Assembly: GCA_018223035.1 (NCBI GenBank) | Contig: JAAEZD010000012.1 | Location: forward strand, 62,001-126,000 | Length of the DNA: 64,000 nt | Source of the DNA: Heliomarina sp018223035 | GTDB lineage: Bacteria; Pseudomonadota; Alphaproteobacteria; Rhodobacterales; Rhodobacteraceae | Direction of reading: 5' to 3' | Part shown: positions 1-8,754 of the stretch, piece by piece | Position numbering within the stretch: the stretch's first letter is position 1 | Layout of the letters: every line of letters begins with the position of its first letter | The notes under the pieces: generated by a model | The model's input: the letters and a program-made list of their open reading frames with translations, nothing else | Databases searched by the model: none | Told to the model about the DNA's origin: nothing | Made by a program: the position numbers and the translations under genes

Positions 1-810
1 GCTTTTGCCTATACGGATGGTAACTCCGAGACCCTGCTGGGCGAGATGGTCCGGAATGAGCGCGACAGGCTGCTGGTCGCTACAAAGGTCGGCTATATCG
101 GCGGTGCCAGTGCGCAGAATATCCGCGAACAGTTCGATAAATCGCGTCAGCGACTGGATCTGGACATGGTGGATCTGCTGTACCTGCACCGGTTCGATCC
201 GGACACCGATCTGTCGGAAACGATGGATGCTTTTGCCCGGCTGCGCGAAGCGGGACAGATCAGGTATATTGGCCTGTCGAATTTCGCGGCGTGGCAGGTG
301 ATGAAGGCACAGGCTGTCGCTGCGCGTTTTGGCATCCGGGTCGATGCCTTGCAGCCGATGTACAATCTGGCCAAGCGGCAGGCCGAAGTCGAGATCTTGC
401 CCATGTGCGCTGACCAGCAGATCGCGGTCTGTGCCTATTCGCCTCTGGGCGGCGGGTTGCTGACCGGCAAATATCTTACCGGTGGCAGCGGCCGGTTGAG
501 CGAGGACGACCGCTATGGTGCCCGCTACGGACAGGGCTGGATGCAGGAAACCGCCGCCGGTCTGGTCGAGATCGCGGGGGAACTGGCGGTGGATCCGGCT
601 GTTCTGGCCGTGGCCTGGGTCGCTGCCCATCGGGACCGGCCTATGCCGATCATCTCGGCGCGTAGTACGGCGCAGCTTGAACCGTCGCTTGCCGCGATGG
701 ATTTTGAAATGGATGAGGCGCTTTACACACGGCTTGCAGCGCTTAGCCCTGCCCCGCCGCCGGCCACGGACCGGCTTGAGGAACAGACGCTTGGGGCGCC
801 CGGGACATGA
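1..810 (+). CDS. Aldo/keto reductase, 5' end cut by the window
   Basis: The reading frame is open from base 1, so the N-terminal 40 or so residues lie outside the window. Visible AKR features are the end of the active-site segment (AYTDGNSE, with the likely catalytic Tyr), the catalytic Lys in VATKVG and the His in LLYLHRFDP. IGLSNFAAWQ and AYSPLGGGLLTGKY follow as in YghZ/Tas-like AKRs. Such enzymes reduce aldehydes or ketones with NADPH in the cytoplasm; the substrate cannot be told from sequence. It is followed by about 125 bp without an evident gene. Confidence 0.88.
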   Translation, partial: AFAYTDGNSETLLGEMVRNERDRLLVATKVGYIGGASAQNIREQFDKSRQRLDLDMVDLLYLHRFDPDTDLSETMDAFARLREAGQIRYIGLSNFAAWQVMKAQAVAARFGIRVDALQPMYNLAKRQAEVEILPMCADQQIAVCAYSPLGGGLLTGKYLTGGSGRLSEDDRYGARYGQGWMQETAAGLVEIAGELAVDPAVLAVAWVAAHRDRPMPIISARSTAQLEPSLAAMDFEMDEALYTRLAALSPAPPPATDRLEEQTLGAPGT

Positions 811-937
811 GGGAATTGGCTGTGGTTGGTACCGTCAATCCTGCTGAAATTTCGACGGTAAGTTTAATGTCCGCTCGAATCGGCTCTGCCCCCATGAATA
901 CTTTCGACCGCGCCCCTGTGATTGAGGTTTGTCCACC

Positions 938-1591
938 ATGCCCAAACGCCTGATCCCCTCTGCCGAAGGCTATGCGGAACCGGACACCGACGGTTTTCTC
1001 CATGCCCCCGCCGCCGCTCGAAACGCCGAGGCGATCCGGAACCTGTTGAAGTCACATGCCAGCTCTCCGGGTCATGCGCTTGAGCTGGCGAGCGGTACGG
1101 GCCAGCATGTGGTCGAACTTGCCCGTGCCCTGCCGCATCTTCACTGGCAACCCTCCGAAGTTGACGAAAAAAGGGCCGCCGCCATCGACGCGCGCGTTGT
1201 GCAGGCAGATCTTCCCAATCTCTCAAAGGTCTGCCGTGTGGATGCGACGGCGCCCGGATGGGGGAAGGAAAACACAGGTCAGACCCTGATTCTTCTGGTG
1301 AATCTGCTGCATCTGGTCAGCGATGAGGAAGCGAAAGTGCTGGTCGCCGAAGCGGCACTCGCCTTGGAACAGGGGGGGCTCTTCGTGATCTACGGCCCCT
1401 TCAAACGCGCTGGTAAACTGACGAGCGAGGGCGACGCGGATTTCCATGCGATGCTGCAGGCGCAGGACAGCGCCGTGGGGTACAAGGACGATACCTGGAT
1501 CGTGGACTTGTTGCAGAGCGCAGGTCTCGAGCTAGTCGATACCGTCGAGATGCCCGCCAACAACCTTGCCCTGATTGCACGCCAGCCTTAG
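938..1591 (+). CDS. DUF938 family class I SAM-dependent methyltransferase
   Basis: A protein of 217 residues. The glycine-rich SAM-binding motif LELASGTGQH lies near residues 45-55, followed by QPSEVD, an acidic end of strand 2. NLLHLVSDEEAKVL and GGLFVIYGPFK match the DUF938 family, whose substrate is unknown. I place the start at ATG 938 because GAGG at 924-927 sits about ten bases upstream; a TTG at 929 would add three residues. It stands alone, convergent with the Hint gene, with only 11 bp between the two stop codons. Confidence 0.85.
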   Translation: MPKRLIPSAEGYAEPDTDGFLHAPAAARNAEAIRNLLKSHASSPGHALELASGTGQHVVELARALPHLHWQPSEVDEKRAAAIDARVVQADLPNLSKVCRVDATAPGWGKENTGQTLILLVNLLHLVSDEEAKVLVAEAALALEQGGLFVIYGPFKRAGKLTSEGDADFHAMLQAQDSAVGYKDDTWIVDLLQSAGLELVDTVEMPANNLALIARQP

Positions 1592-1602
1592 CCGCAAAAA
1601 CC

Positions 1603-2280
1603 TCAGGCGTAGAACGGCAGGTAGTCCACGTCGGTCATGATCGGGAAGCTTGCAGACGGAAAGCTGTCGGGCGCAGCGCGCAATCCGGGGAAGCATTCAT
1701 CCAGCTCTTCGCGGATTTCACCGGCGAGCGCGGCAATCGCGGCGGCATCCGGCAGAAAGCTTTCGACCGGCAAGCCATTTGCGGCCAGCACCTGATGTTC
1801 TTCGAAAACAAGCTGGTAATAGGTGATGCTCTCCATCGAGTTATCGGCAAAGATCGCATCGCTTGAACCGGCGATCTTGCGGGCCTCGGTCAGGACGGAT
1901 TTGTCATCGGCGACACCGCCCAGCCGGAAACCGGGAATCAACAGGCGGTGATCGGGAGCCACGAGCAGATCGCGCTGCGGCATCATCGGGCCGATCGCGC
2001 GCGGACGTAGTCGGATAGGCGCCAGTGCAGGCTGCGCCAGCATCTGTTCTTTCGTCACGCGGCGTTTCCAGACCATCTGAACCGGCTTTAGCCCGTTCCG
2101 CGTCACGATCAGGTCACCGGCACGCACGATTTCGATTCGACGCAAACCGCAGGGGGTGCGCAGGTTCGCCCCCTCCGCGATACCTCCGGTAAAGCGATGC
2201 GGGACAAGCTCCGGGACGGCGATTTTGGCTTGAAAGCTCACGATGATCTTTTCCTGACTGCCTGCAATTGATTTAACCAT
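1603..2280 (-). CDS. Hint-domain protein
   Basis: A protein of 225 residues. The core RFTGGIAEGANLRTPCG with RRIEIVRAGDLIVTRNG near residues 28-65 is the start of a Hint (hedgehog/intein) fold, and APDHRLLI carries the conserved block-F-like His. EEHQVLAANGLPVESFLP is typical of the Hint_2 proteins that are abundant in Rhodobacteraceae. The usual Cys at the cleavage position appears as TPCG. No exported or repeat region precedes the Hint part, so this is a stand-alone Hint protein rather than the tail of a long secreted protein. The role is unknown. The ATG at 2280 has no strong ribosome-binding site. Confidence 0.75.
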   Translation of the reverse strand: MVKSIAGSQEKIIVSFQAKIAVPELVPHRFTGGIAEGANLRTPCGLRRIEIVRAGDLIVTRNGLKPVQMVWKRRVTKEQMLAQPALAPIRLRPRAIGPMMPQRDLLVAPDHRLLIPGFRLGGVADDKSVLTEARKIAGSSDAIFADNSMESITYYQLVFEEHQVLAANGLPVESFLPDAAAIAALAGEIREELDECFPGLRAAPDSFPSASFPIMTDVDYLPFYA

Positions 2281-2478
2281 TTTACACCGAACTAAGGCGG
2301 AAATTGGGACGCGCTATGCCGGTTCCCGGACAAAACCGGGGCAGCAACCTGTCCCGTTTCTGAAACCGCATCAAAACTGTGCACCAAACGGATTGCCAAT
2401 TTTCCTGCCGCGACCCGGCATATTGTCCGGATTTTTCCGAAAATGAAAAATGGGCCGCCTCTGCCGTTTGCCAAGAAA

Positions 2479-2505
2479 AAGGCCCGGCGCAAATGGCCGG
2501 GCCTT
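2479..2505 (-). terminator. Rho-independent terminator, minus strand
   Basis: A perfect 10-bp stem (AAGGCCCGGC at 2479-2488 with GCCGGGCCTT at 2496-2505) encloses a 7-base loop. Read on the minus strand it ends in CCTTTTTCTT, a usable U tract. It lies 430 bp beyond the stop of the dehydrogenase gene, so it serves either read-through or an unannotated minus-strand transcript. Confidence 0.75.
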
Positions 2506-2885
2506 GTCTTGTTGCATCGCGGAACTGATCGGGCGCGCTTGTGACCGTTGTCGTCACCCGACTTTGCCAGCCCTGTTCGGCAATAAGTGACGACAGGAGG
2601 GTGGTTTGCGGTAAACTCTTTGAATTGCGGCGATTGCTGCGCGCCTCCCCGTTTCGGCATATGACGGTGAGACGCAGAATCCAGCCGATGCAGATCGCCC
2701 GGATGGCCATATCGGACATGCCTCCCTTACCTCCGACCCGGATGAACGACGCCAAAAGGCGCCACGAATACCGGTTGCGCTTTCATTAAAAGAATAGCCG
2801 GGTCGCGGCAAAACGGATGAAGGTGTTAACCTATCGCCGACAGCTTATCGCAAACTGGCAAAAGATTTCTGACGCAAACAAGCAT

Positions 2886-2924
2886 TGGCCCCGGCTTCTG
2901 GCTTGTTCAGAGTGTCCGGGGCCA
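2886..2924 (-). terminator. Probable terminator of the DMGDH-like gene
   Basis: A 9-bp perfect stem (TGGCCCCGG at 2886-2894, CCGGGGCCA at 2916-2924) with a 21-base loop starts 16 bp downstream of the stop codon at 2940. The minus-strand tail is AATGCTTGTTTG, only moderately U-rich. Confidence 0.55.
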
Positions 2925-2939
2925 GTCTTTCACGCGGTC

Positions 2940-5429
2940 TTAGGCGTCTTTGCGGATGACGGCATTCGACGGATCATAGGGGCTGTCCTCGACGATTTCC
3001 GCGTCCCAGAGCTTATCGAACATCTTGACCTTCAGCTTGGTGCCGACAGTCGCCAGATCGGGCTTTACATAACCCATGCCGATAGACTTGCCGAAGGCCA
3101 CGGAATACCCGCCCGAGGTCAGGCGCCCAACCTTGGTGTCGCCATCATAAAGCGCCTCGCGACCCCATGGATCGGCATCTTCGGGTCCGTCGATCAGCAG
3201 GGTGACGCATTTCGACCGGACGCCCAGCGCCTGCATCGCTTCCTTGCCACGGAAGTCCTTGGAGAGATCCACAAAGCGCGGCAGGTCGGCCTCAAGCGGG
3301 GTCGCGTCGCGGCCAAGTTCGTTGCCGAAGGCACGATAGGATTTTTCCTGCCGCAGCCAGTTCTGCGCCCGTGCACCGACAAGTTTCATCCCGTGCTTTT
3401 CGCCAGCCGCCATCAGCTGATCCCAGAGATAGTTCTGCATCTCGATCGGATGGTGCAATTCCCAGCCAAGCTCGCCCGTGTAGGCCACGCGGATCGCGCG
3501 GACCGGGCACATGCCCAACTCGATATTGCGGCAGGACAGCCACGGGAAACGCTTGTTCGACAAGACAGTCGCCGGATCGGCGTCCTTGATGATCTCGTTC
3601 AGCACATCACGGGATTTCGGCCCGGCGATGGCAAAGACACCCCATTGCGTGGTCACGTCCTGAATTTCGATATAACCGAACTCTCCCGCCTTATCCTCGG
3701 CCGATTTGCGCAGGTAATCGGCGTCATAGGCTGTCCAGGCACCGGCAGAGACAAGGTAGTAGGCATCCTCGGCGATCCGCACGATGGTATATTCTGTCCG
3801 GGTCGTGCCCGCCTCGGTCAGCGCATAGGTCAGGTTGATACGGCCTACCTTGGGCAGCTTGTTACAGGTGAACCAATCAAGGAACTGGGTCGCGCCCGGT
3901 CCTTTGACGACGTGCTTGGTAAAGGCAGTGGCATCGACAAGGCCGACGCCTTCGCGGATCGCCTTGGCCTCTTCCACCGCATGTTCCCACCAGCCACCAC
4001 GACGGAAGCTGCGCGAGGCATGATCGTCGAAACCGACCGGCGCGTAATAGTTCGGGCGCTCCCAGCCGTTCACATGGCCAAACTGCGCGCCCAGCGCCTT
4101 TTGCCGGTCATAGGCAGGGGCGGTGCGGAACGGACGCGCCGCTTCGCGCTCTTCATCCGGGTGGTGCAGGATGAAGACATGGGCGTAGCTTTCCTCGTTC
4201 TTCTGCACCGCGTACTCGGTTGTCATCCACGAGCCGTAGCGTTTGGGGTCAAGCGAGGCCATGTCGATCTCGGCCTCTCCCTCGACCATCATCTGGGCAA
4301 GGTAATAGCCGGTGCCGCCCGCTGCGGTGATCCCGAAGGAAAACCCTTCGGCAAGCCACATGTTGCGCAGGCCCGGTGCGGGGCCGACCAACGGGTTGCC
4401 GTCGGGCGTATAGCAGATTGGGCCGTTGAAATCGTCCTTGAGTCCCACGGTTTCCGAGGTCGGGATCCGATGGATCATCGACATGTATTCCTCTTCGATC
4501 CGGTCCAGATCGAGCGGGAAGAGATCGGCGCGGAAGGTTTCCGGCACTTCGTACTTGAATCGCGCGGGCGCGCCTTCCTCATAGGGTCCAAGAATCCAGC
4601 CGCCGCGCTCCTCGCGCACGTACCACTTGGCATCCGCATCACGCAGAACCGGATGTTCGCCGTGGGTCTTGCGATATTCAACCAGCGCGGGATCGGGTTC
4701 GGTCACGACGAACTGGTGCTCGACCGGGATCGCCGGGATCTTGATGCCCAGCAGCTTGGCGGTGCGCTGCGCATGGTTGCCGGTCGCGGTGACCACATGC
4801 TCGGCCTGAATGACGATCTGCTCGTCCGAGGTGACAAGGTTGCCGCCTTTTTCGACCACCTTGGTGCAGGTCACGTTCCAGTGGCTACCCGTCCATTCAT
4901 AGCCGTCGACCTGCCATTTGCGCTCGATCATCACGCCGCGCTGCCGCGCGCCCTTGGCCATCGCCATGGTCACGTCTGCCGGGTTGATATAGCCATCGGT
5001 CGGGTGGAAAATCGCGCCCTTCAGGTCTTCGGTGCGCACCAGCGGCCAGCGTTCCTTGATCTGGTCGGGGGTCATCCACTCATAGGGCACACCGGCTGTT
5101 TCGGCGGTCGACGCATAGAGCATGTATTCGTCCATACGGTCCTGCGTCTGCGCCATGCGCAGGTTGCCCACCACGGAAAAGCCCGCGTTCAGACCGGTCT
5201 CGGCTTCGAGCGACTTGTAGAAATCGACCGAGTACTTGTGGATATGCGTCGTCGCGTAAGACATGTTGAACAGCGGCAAAAGCCCTGCCGCGTGCCAGGT
5301 CGAACCGGACGTCAGCTCGTCCCGTTCCAGCAGCATGACATCCGTCCAGCCGGCTCGGGCAAGATGATAGGCGATCGAGGTACCGACGGCACCACCGCCG
5401 ACGACAAGGGCTTTGACCTGGGTTTTCAT
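2940..5429 (-). CDS. Dimethylglycine/sarcosine dehydrogenase-like FAD enzyme with GcvT domains
   Basis: A protein of 829 residues. The N-terminal FAD-binding Rossmann motif VVGGGAVGTSIAYHL (residues 8-22) is followed by GSTWHAAGLLP, the usual flavin-attachment region of DMGDH and sarcosine dehydrogenases. The DAO domain runs to about residue 370, a linker domain to about 430, and the C-terminal half is a GcvT-type folate-binding domain (AYTGELGWELH, GMGYVKPDLA). The family oxidatively demethylates N-methylglycines and passes the one-carbon unit to tetrahydrofolate, a step in glycine betaine breakdown. Dimethylglycine and sarcosine cannot be distinguished by eye. Start ATG 5429 is chosen over upstream in-frame ATGs because GGAG lies nine bases before it and the Rossmann fold begins at once. 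Confidence 0.85.
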   Translation of the reverse strand: MKTQVKALVVGGGAVGTSIAYHLARAGWTDVMLLERDELTSGSTWHAAGLLPLFNMSYATTHIHKYSVDFYKSLEAETGLNAGFSVVGNLRMAQTQDRMDEYMLYASTAETAGVPYEWMTPDQIKERWPLVRTEDLKGAIFHPTDGYINPADVTMAMAKGARQRGVMIERKWQVDGYEWTGSHWNVTCTKVVEKGGNLVTSDEQIVIQAEHVVTATGNHAQRTAKLLGIKIPAIPVEHQFVVTEPDPALVEYRKTHGEHPVLRDADAKWYVREERGGWILGPYEEGAPARFKYEVPETFRADLFPLDLDRIEEEYMSMIHRIPTSETVGLKDDFNGPICYTPDGNPLVGPAPGLRNMWLAEGFSFGITAAGGTGYYLAQMMVEGEAEIDMASLDPKRYGSWMTTEYAVQKNEESYAHVFILHHPDEEREAARPFRTAPAYDRQKALGAQFGHVNGWERPNYYAPVGFDDHASRSFRRGGWWEHAVEEAKAIREGVGLVDATAFTKHVVKGPGATQFLDWFTCNKLPKVGRINLTYALTEAGTTRTEYTIVRIAEDAYYLVSAGAWTAYDADYLRKSAEDKAGEFGYIEIQDVTTQWGVFAIAGPKSRDVLNEIIKDADPATVLSNKRFPWLSCRNIELGMCPVRAIRVAYTGELGWELHHPIEMQNYLWDQLMAAGEKHGMKLVGARAQNWLRQEKSYRAFGNELGRDATPLEADLPRFVDLSKDFRGKEAMQALGVRSKCVTLLIDGPEDADPWGREALYDGDTKVGRLTSGGYSVAFGKSIGMGYVKPDLATVGTKLKVKMFDKLWDAEIVEDSPYDPSNAVIRKDA

Positions 5430-5588
5430 GGAAGGCGACTCCGTTCGATTTCGCCTCCTCAATAGCGTCAAATGAATCGGGCGTAGAAGCGCCCCCGACA
5501 CGTCACGGCTGGAATGCGACATGTGCAATCTAATGCAGCTATCCCAGCCGTCAGAATTCTTCGATTTGGACGCGAATACGTTTCAATT

Positions 5589-5607
5589 CCGCCTGTTTTA
5601 CAGGCGG
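5589..5607. repeat. Inverted repeat upstream of the DMGDH-like gene
   Basis: CCGCCTG and CAGGCGG form a perfect 7-bp dyad around TTTTA, 160 bp before the start codon at 5429 and about 65 bp past the stop of the 5672-6748 gene. No U tract follows on either strand, so an operator or RNA hairpin is as likely as a terminator. Confidence 0.4.
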
Positions 5608-5671
5608 ATGCGGTTGCTTTTGGGCGCGACCATCCATGTCGCAAATCGCAACTCAGAGCGCGGCAAAGCGT

Positions 5672-6748
5672 CTAGGGATTGACCTTGCAGAAGGTGCCCG
5701 CACCGCAGTTCTGGTTCAGCCGCTGGCTCAGCGACGGGCGTTTCGATGTGGGGGGCTCATCCACCATCTGCTGCACAGCGACATCTCTCTGCCAGGTCAG
5801 AGAGGTCACCCCGCTGCCGCCGATCAGCGATTTTTCAAGCTGGCTCGGCTGAAACGCCTTGTCCATCGCCAGCTGCGCCGCCTTGCGCTGACCCGGTGCC
5901 GCCCGTTTCAGCGCCTCGGCATGTTGCGCCGAGATGAACTGCGCCTGCGCCGCGCTCAGCGGCACGGCATCGGATCCGACCCCGACCAGCGGCGTATCCA
6001 GCATTGCGTTCAGCGCGTCGTAATCGATGGCCTCAAGCACCGCGCGGACCGAGTCATCCTGCGCCCGGGCCAAGACTTTCAGCGTGATGAAATCACCCAT
6101 CTTCGCCTCGAACACCGACCGCTCGGGACCGTCGTCCTTTTCTTGCATCCACGACGTCCGACGCAGGAATGTAACGCCCTGAATCACGTCAAAGCCGCTG
6201 AACGATGACATGCTCTGCATGTTCGCCGCCATCAGGTTGATTGCCGCATTGGTGCGATGGTTCGCCTGGGCGGGTTGCGTATATTGCGCCGAAACAAAGA
6301 TCAGCTCATCGCCCCGCGCATAAATCCGCATGGACTCGCGTTTTTTCTTGGCACGCGCCTCTTCATTCGCGCCAAGCAGGGTCTTGATCTTGGGATCGTC
6401 AAGAAATTCCTTTTCGAACTCCTGCATCTCGCGCGGCAGCTTCATTCGAGCCTCAAGCTCTTCGCTCCACGCCAGCATTTCCCAACCCTTCGGCGCGGCG
6501 CCCAGATGATCGGCGGGGTTGGCCCGCTGACGGGCGCCCTGTTTTGCATCGGGCAGGATCCTTTCCTTGAAATGGGCCATCTTTCCGGCAATCTCGCCGG
6601 TGTCGAGATCGGCAGCCGCCATCCATTTTCCCAGATAGGCACCCGGCGTGTAATCGCCCCCGTGCTTCTTTTGCTCGGCAAGGTAGTCCGTTCCCATGAA
6701 CGCCAGCCCTGCGAGGGCCCCGAAGACAATAAGATATCCCTTGCTCAT
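5672..6748 (-). CDS. Unknown protein with N-terminal membrane anchor or signal
   Basis: A protein of 358 residues. MSKGYLIVFGALAGLAFMG is a hydrophobic N-terminal segment that may be an uncleaved anchor or signal peptide. The rest is soluble, alpha-helical looking and Lys/Glu/Gln-rich, and ends CGAGTFCKVNP with two Cys that could form a disulfide. I do not recognise the family. ATG 6748 is chosen because GAGGA lies about ten bases upstream; a TTG three codons earlier is possible. It lies downstream of rnpB on the same strand. Confidence 0.65.
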   Translation of the reverse strand: MSKGYLIVFGALAGLAFMGTDYLAEQKKHGGDYTPGAYLGKWMAAADLDTGEIAGKMAHFKERILPDAKQGARQRANPADHLGAAPKGWEMLAWSEELEARMKLPREMQEFEKEFLDDPKIKTLLGANEEARAKKKRESMRIYARGDELIFVSAQYTQPAQANHRTNAAINLMAANMQSMSSFSGFDVIQGVTFLRRTSWMQEKDDGPERSVFEAKMGDFITLKVLARAQDDSVRAVLEAIDYDALNAMLDTPLVGVGSDAVPLSAAQAQFISAQHAEALKRAAPGQRKAAQLAMDKAFQPSQLEKSLIGGSGVTSLTWQRDVAVQQMVDEPPTSKRPSLSQRLNQNCGAGTFCKVNP

Positions 6749-6862
6749 TTCCGGCAATTCCTCGGCTCAAATGCTATGGTTAATTTAGCCGTCGAATGCG
6801 GGCAGGAATGCGGCACATTCCGCTCGATTGAATGAAACCTCCCCGGCTTTCGGGAAATACGC

Positions 6863-7250
6863 GCGGAGAGCCTGTAAGCCGGATTTTGTTCCGGGGTTGC
6901 CCCCTTCGATGACCATTCATCTACGGTACATGTTGCCATGCACCTTTAGCTGCCAACCCGACCCCTCTCGGCAAAAGCGAGCCTAGCGGCGGTATCCCCA
7001 AGGGGACCAGCCCGCGCGGGGGTCCTATTTGGCATTGCTCCCGGTGGGGCTTGCCATGCCGCCCCTGTTGCCAGCGGCGCGGTGGGCTCTTACCCCACCG
7101 TTTCACCCTGACCCCGACCTGCGGGGCCGTCTGTTCTCTGTGGCGCTATCCGTCGGGTTACCCCGCCCGGGCGTTACCCGGCACCGTTGCTTCTTGGAGT
7201 CCGGACTTTCCTCGGAGCTTGACACCCCGCAGCCATCCGGCTCTCCGCGC
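6863..7250 (-). ncRNA. rnpB: RNase P RNA (class A)
   Basis: Catalytic RNA of ribonuclease P, which trims tRNA 5' leaders. Read on the minus strand it has the hallmark GAGGAAAGTCCGGACTCC near the 5' end (7199-7216 region), ACAGA then AGGGTGAAACGGTGGGGTAAG in the middle, and near the 3' end CATCGAAGGGG followed by AATCCGGCTTACAGG. GCGGAGAGCC near the 5' end and GGCTCTCCGC at the 3' end pair to close helix P1, which fixes the boundaries at about 7250 and 6863. The length of about 388 nt fits alphaproteobacterial RNase P RNA. Ends may be off by a few bases. Confidence 0.95.
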
Positions 7251-7281
7251 AAGGCGCATGTGGCAGCAAGCGTCGCGCCGG

Positions 7282-7983
7282 TCAAGCCCCAAGCCCACCG
7301 GGCGCAGGCCCGCGCAGGGCGTCCAGATCCGCCTCGCAAAGCGCTCCATGTCCCCATGGCCGGAACCGCAGGCGCACGGCCTCAAGCAGGTCCGCGTCGC
7401 TGACCTCCGCCGTGAACCCCGCCGCCCGCGCGAGATCGTGGAACGTCTCCCCTGCTGCACAGGGCGGTCCCAGCGCCAATCCCTGTTGCGCCAGCCGCGC
7501 CCAGTCAAACTTTGGCCCGGGATCGGATTTGCGCCCCGGCGCCATGCAGGAATGCCCGATCACCCCCTCTGGGCCAATCGACCATCGCTCCATGATCCCG
7601 GCCAAAAGCTCTTCAAGCACCGCCATCTGCGGCTCGGCAAAAGGATGCGTCCCGCGATTATCAAGTTCGATCCCGATCGAGCGCGAATTGATATCGCTCA
7701 GACCGGCCCATTCCCCCGCCCCGGCATGCCATGCCCGCTGGGATTCCTCGACCATCTGCCAAAGCTGGCCATCTCCGCCGATCAGGTAATGCGCAGAAAC
7801 CTCGGCCTCGGGGTCGCAGAGCCGTTCAAGCGCCGCCTCGGCGCTCTCCATGGCGGTGTAATGGATCACCACCAGCGACGGCACCAGCCCGTCGCGCCGT
7901 GCCGTGAAATTCGGCGAAGGCTGCCAGATCGGCGAAATCAGTTCTGGACCGCCGCGCGGAACGGCGCCGGGTTCCATGCGCAC
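7282..7983 (-). CDS. N-acetylmuramoyl-L-alanine amidase, Amidase_2 (AmpD-like)
   Basis: A protein of 233 residues. PSLVVIHYTAM carries the first zinc His and GHSCMAPGRKSDPGPKF the second His, the Lys and the Asp-Pro-Gly signature of AmpD-type amidases; NSRSIGIELDNRG holds the conserved Glu. The family cleaves the lactyl-amide bond of muropeptides. No signal peptide is visible, so cytoplasmic muropeptide recycling (AmpD-like) is likely. Its start overlaps the end of the upstream lipoprotein gene by about 46 bp; ATG 7977 is an alternative. The stop lies 32 bp before rnpB. Confidence 0.85.
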   Translation of the reverse strand: MRMEPGAVPRGGPELISPIWQPSPNFTARRDGLVPSLVVIHYTAMESAEAALERLCDPEAEVSAHYLIGGDGQLWQMVEESQRAWHAGAGEWAGLSDINSRSIGIELDNRGTHPFAEPQMAVLEELLAGIMERWSIGPEGVIGHSCMAPGRKSDPGPKFDWARLAQQGLALGPPCAAGETFHDLARAAGFTAEVSDADLLEAVRLRFRPWGHGALCEADLDALRGPAPGGLGA

Positions 7984-8717
7984 GCATACCCGTCGCCATC
8001 CGGGTCAAGCCCCCGGCGGTCGCGCTCGGGTCCGCCACTGGCAAGAAATTCGATCTGCGCTTGATCGGGCGAGGCAAACCCCGCGCAGGCCCGCTGCGCC
8101 CGCGCGGCAAGGTTGATTCCGCTGCGTGAATAAAGCCGGGTGCCCCGGGGGTGGCTGGTCTGCAGCGCGTAATTCACGATATTCGGATCCGCCGAAGCGC
8201 TGCGGCTCGGCAGCGCCGTCGGCTCGATCACCTGATAATTCTCGCGCAGCGCCTGTGTCCGCGCCGCGTCGCTCTGGATCGTACGCTCGGCGGACACCGC
8301 CGAAAAATCGTTCTCATCCGAAATGCCCGGATTATCGAGACCGATCTGGGGCGTGGCGGCCGGTGGCTGCGCCGTCGCCCCGGCGACAGGAGCAGCGGAG
8401 GCATTCGGCGAGGTCGCCTGAAGCGCTGCCGCCGCCTCGGCCGCGATATCCGCCGAATTCGCGCTGCTCGACGACCCGGGCGTCGCATACGGCGCCACTG
8501 GCTCAAAGCCAGTGTTCGTCGTCGCCGACAGAGGCTCGTCGGAAATCGCCACCGGCGGCACGAACCCGCCACCGGCGCCGGTCAGCGCCAGATCCCGCGC
8601 CCGCTGCGCCTCTTCCGAATTGTCGAAACCCGTCCCACCGCTGTCGGGAATCTGCGGCGCGCAGGCGCCAAGAAAACCGGTGACGGCAAGGGTAAGAACA
8701 ATGGGGAATACACGCAT
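7938..8717 (-). CDS. Lipoprotein with C-terminal excalibur-like calcium-binding motif
   Basis: A protein of 259 residues. The lipoprotein signal MRVFPIVLTLAVTGFLGAC ends in a lipobox with Cys19. Residues 35-160 are Ala/Ser/Pro-rich and probably disordered. The C-terminus has CAGFASPDQAQIEF and GGPERDRRGLDPDGDGYAC, a DxDxDGxxC-type excalibur motif with paired Cys, which binds calcium in other proteins. Envelope location follows from the lipobox; the function is unknown. It is translationally close to the amidase that follows. Confidence 0.75.
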   Translation of the reverse strand: MRVFPIVLTLAVTGFLGACAPQIPDSGGTGFDNSEEAQRARDLALTGAGGGFVPPVAISDEPLSATTNTGFEPVAPYATPGSSSSANSADIAAEAAAALQATSPNASAAPVAGATAQPPAATPQIGLDNPGISDENDFSAVSAERTIQSDAARTQALRENYQVIEPTALPSRSASADPNIVNYALQTSHPRGTRLYSRSGINLAARAQRACAGFASPDQAQIEFLASGGPERDRRGLDPDGDGYACAWNPAPFRAAVQN

Positions 8718-8754
8718 ACTACTGCCTCATGGCGTTGTTTACAGGGCTAACCGC

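Larger units (their letters stand above)
2281..2939. other. 659-bp gap without a convincing gene
   Basis: Short open frames exist on both strands, for example 2282-2755 and 2554-2811 on the minus strand, but none has family features or a good ribosome-binding site. The gap holds two hairpins with minus-strand terminator character (2479-2505 and 2886-2924). About 380 bp between them could carry a small transcript or a decayed gene; the sequence does not decide. Confidence 0.5.

Noticed and set aside
2282..2755. A 157-codon minus-strand frame in the gap before the Hint gene
   Set aside because: It crosses the strong terminator at 2479-2505, has no domain and its composition is not coding-like.
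2817..5465. An 882-codon open frame on the plus strand
   Set aside because: It is the antisense shadow of the dimethylglycine/sarcosine dehydrogenase-like gene, whose FAD and GcvT motifs prove the minus strand. GC-rich sequence gives long false frames.
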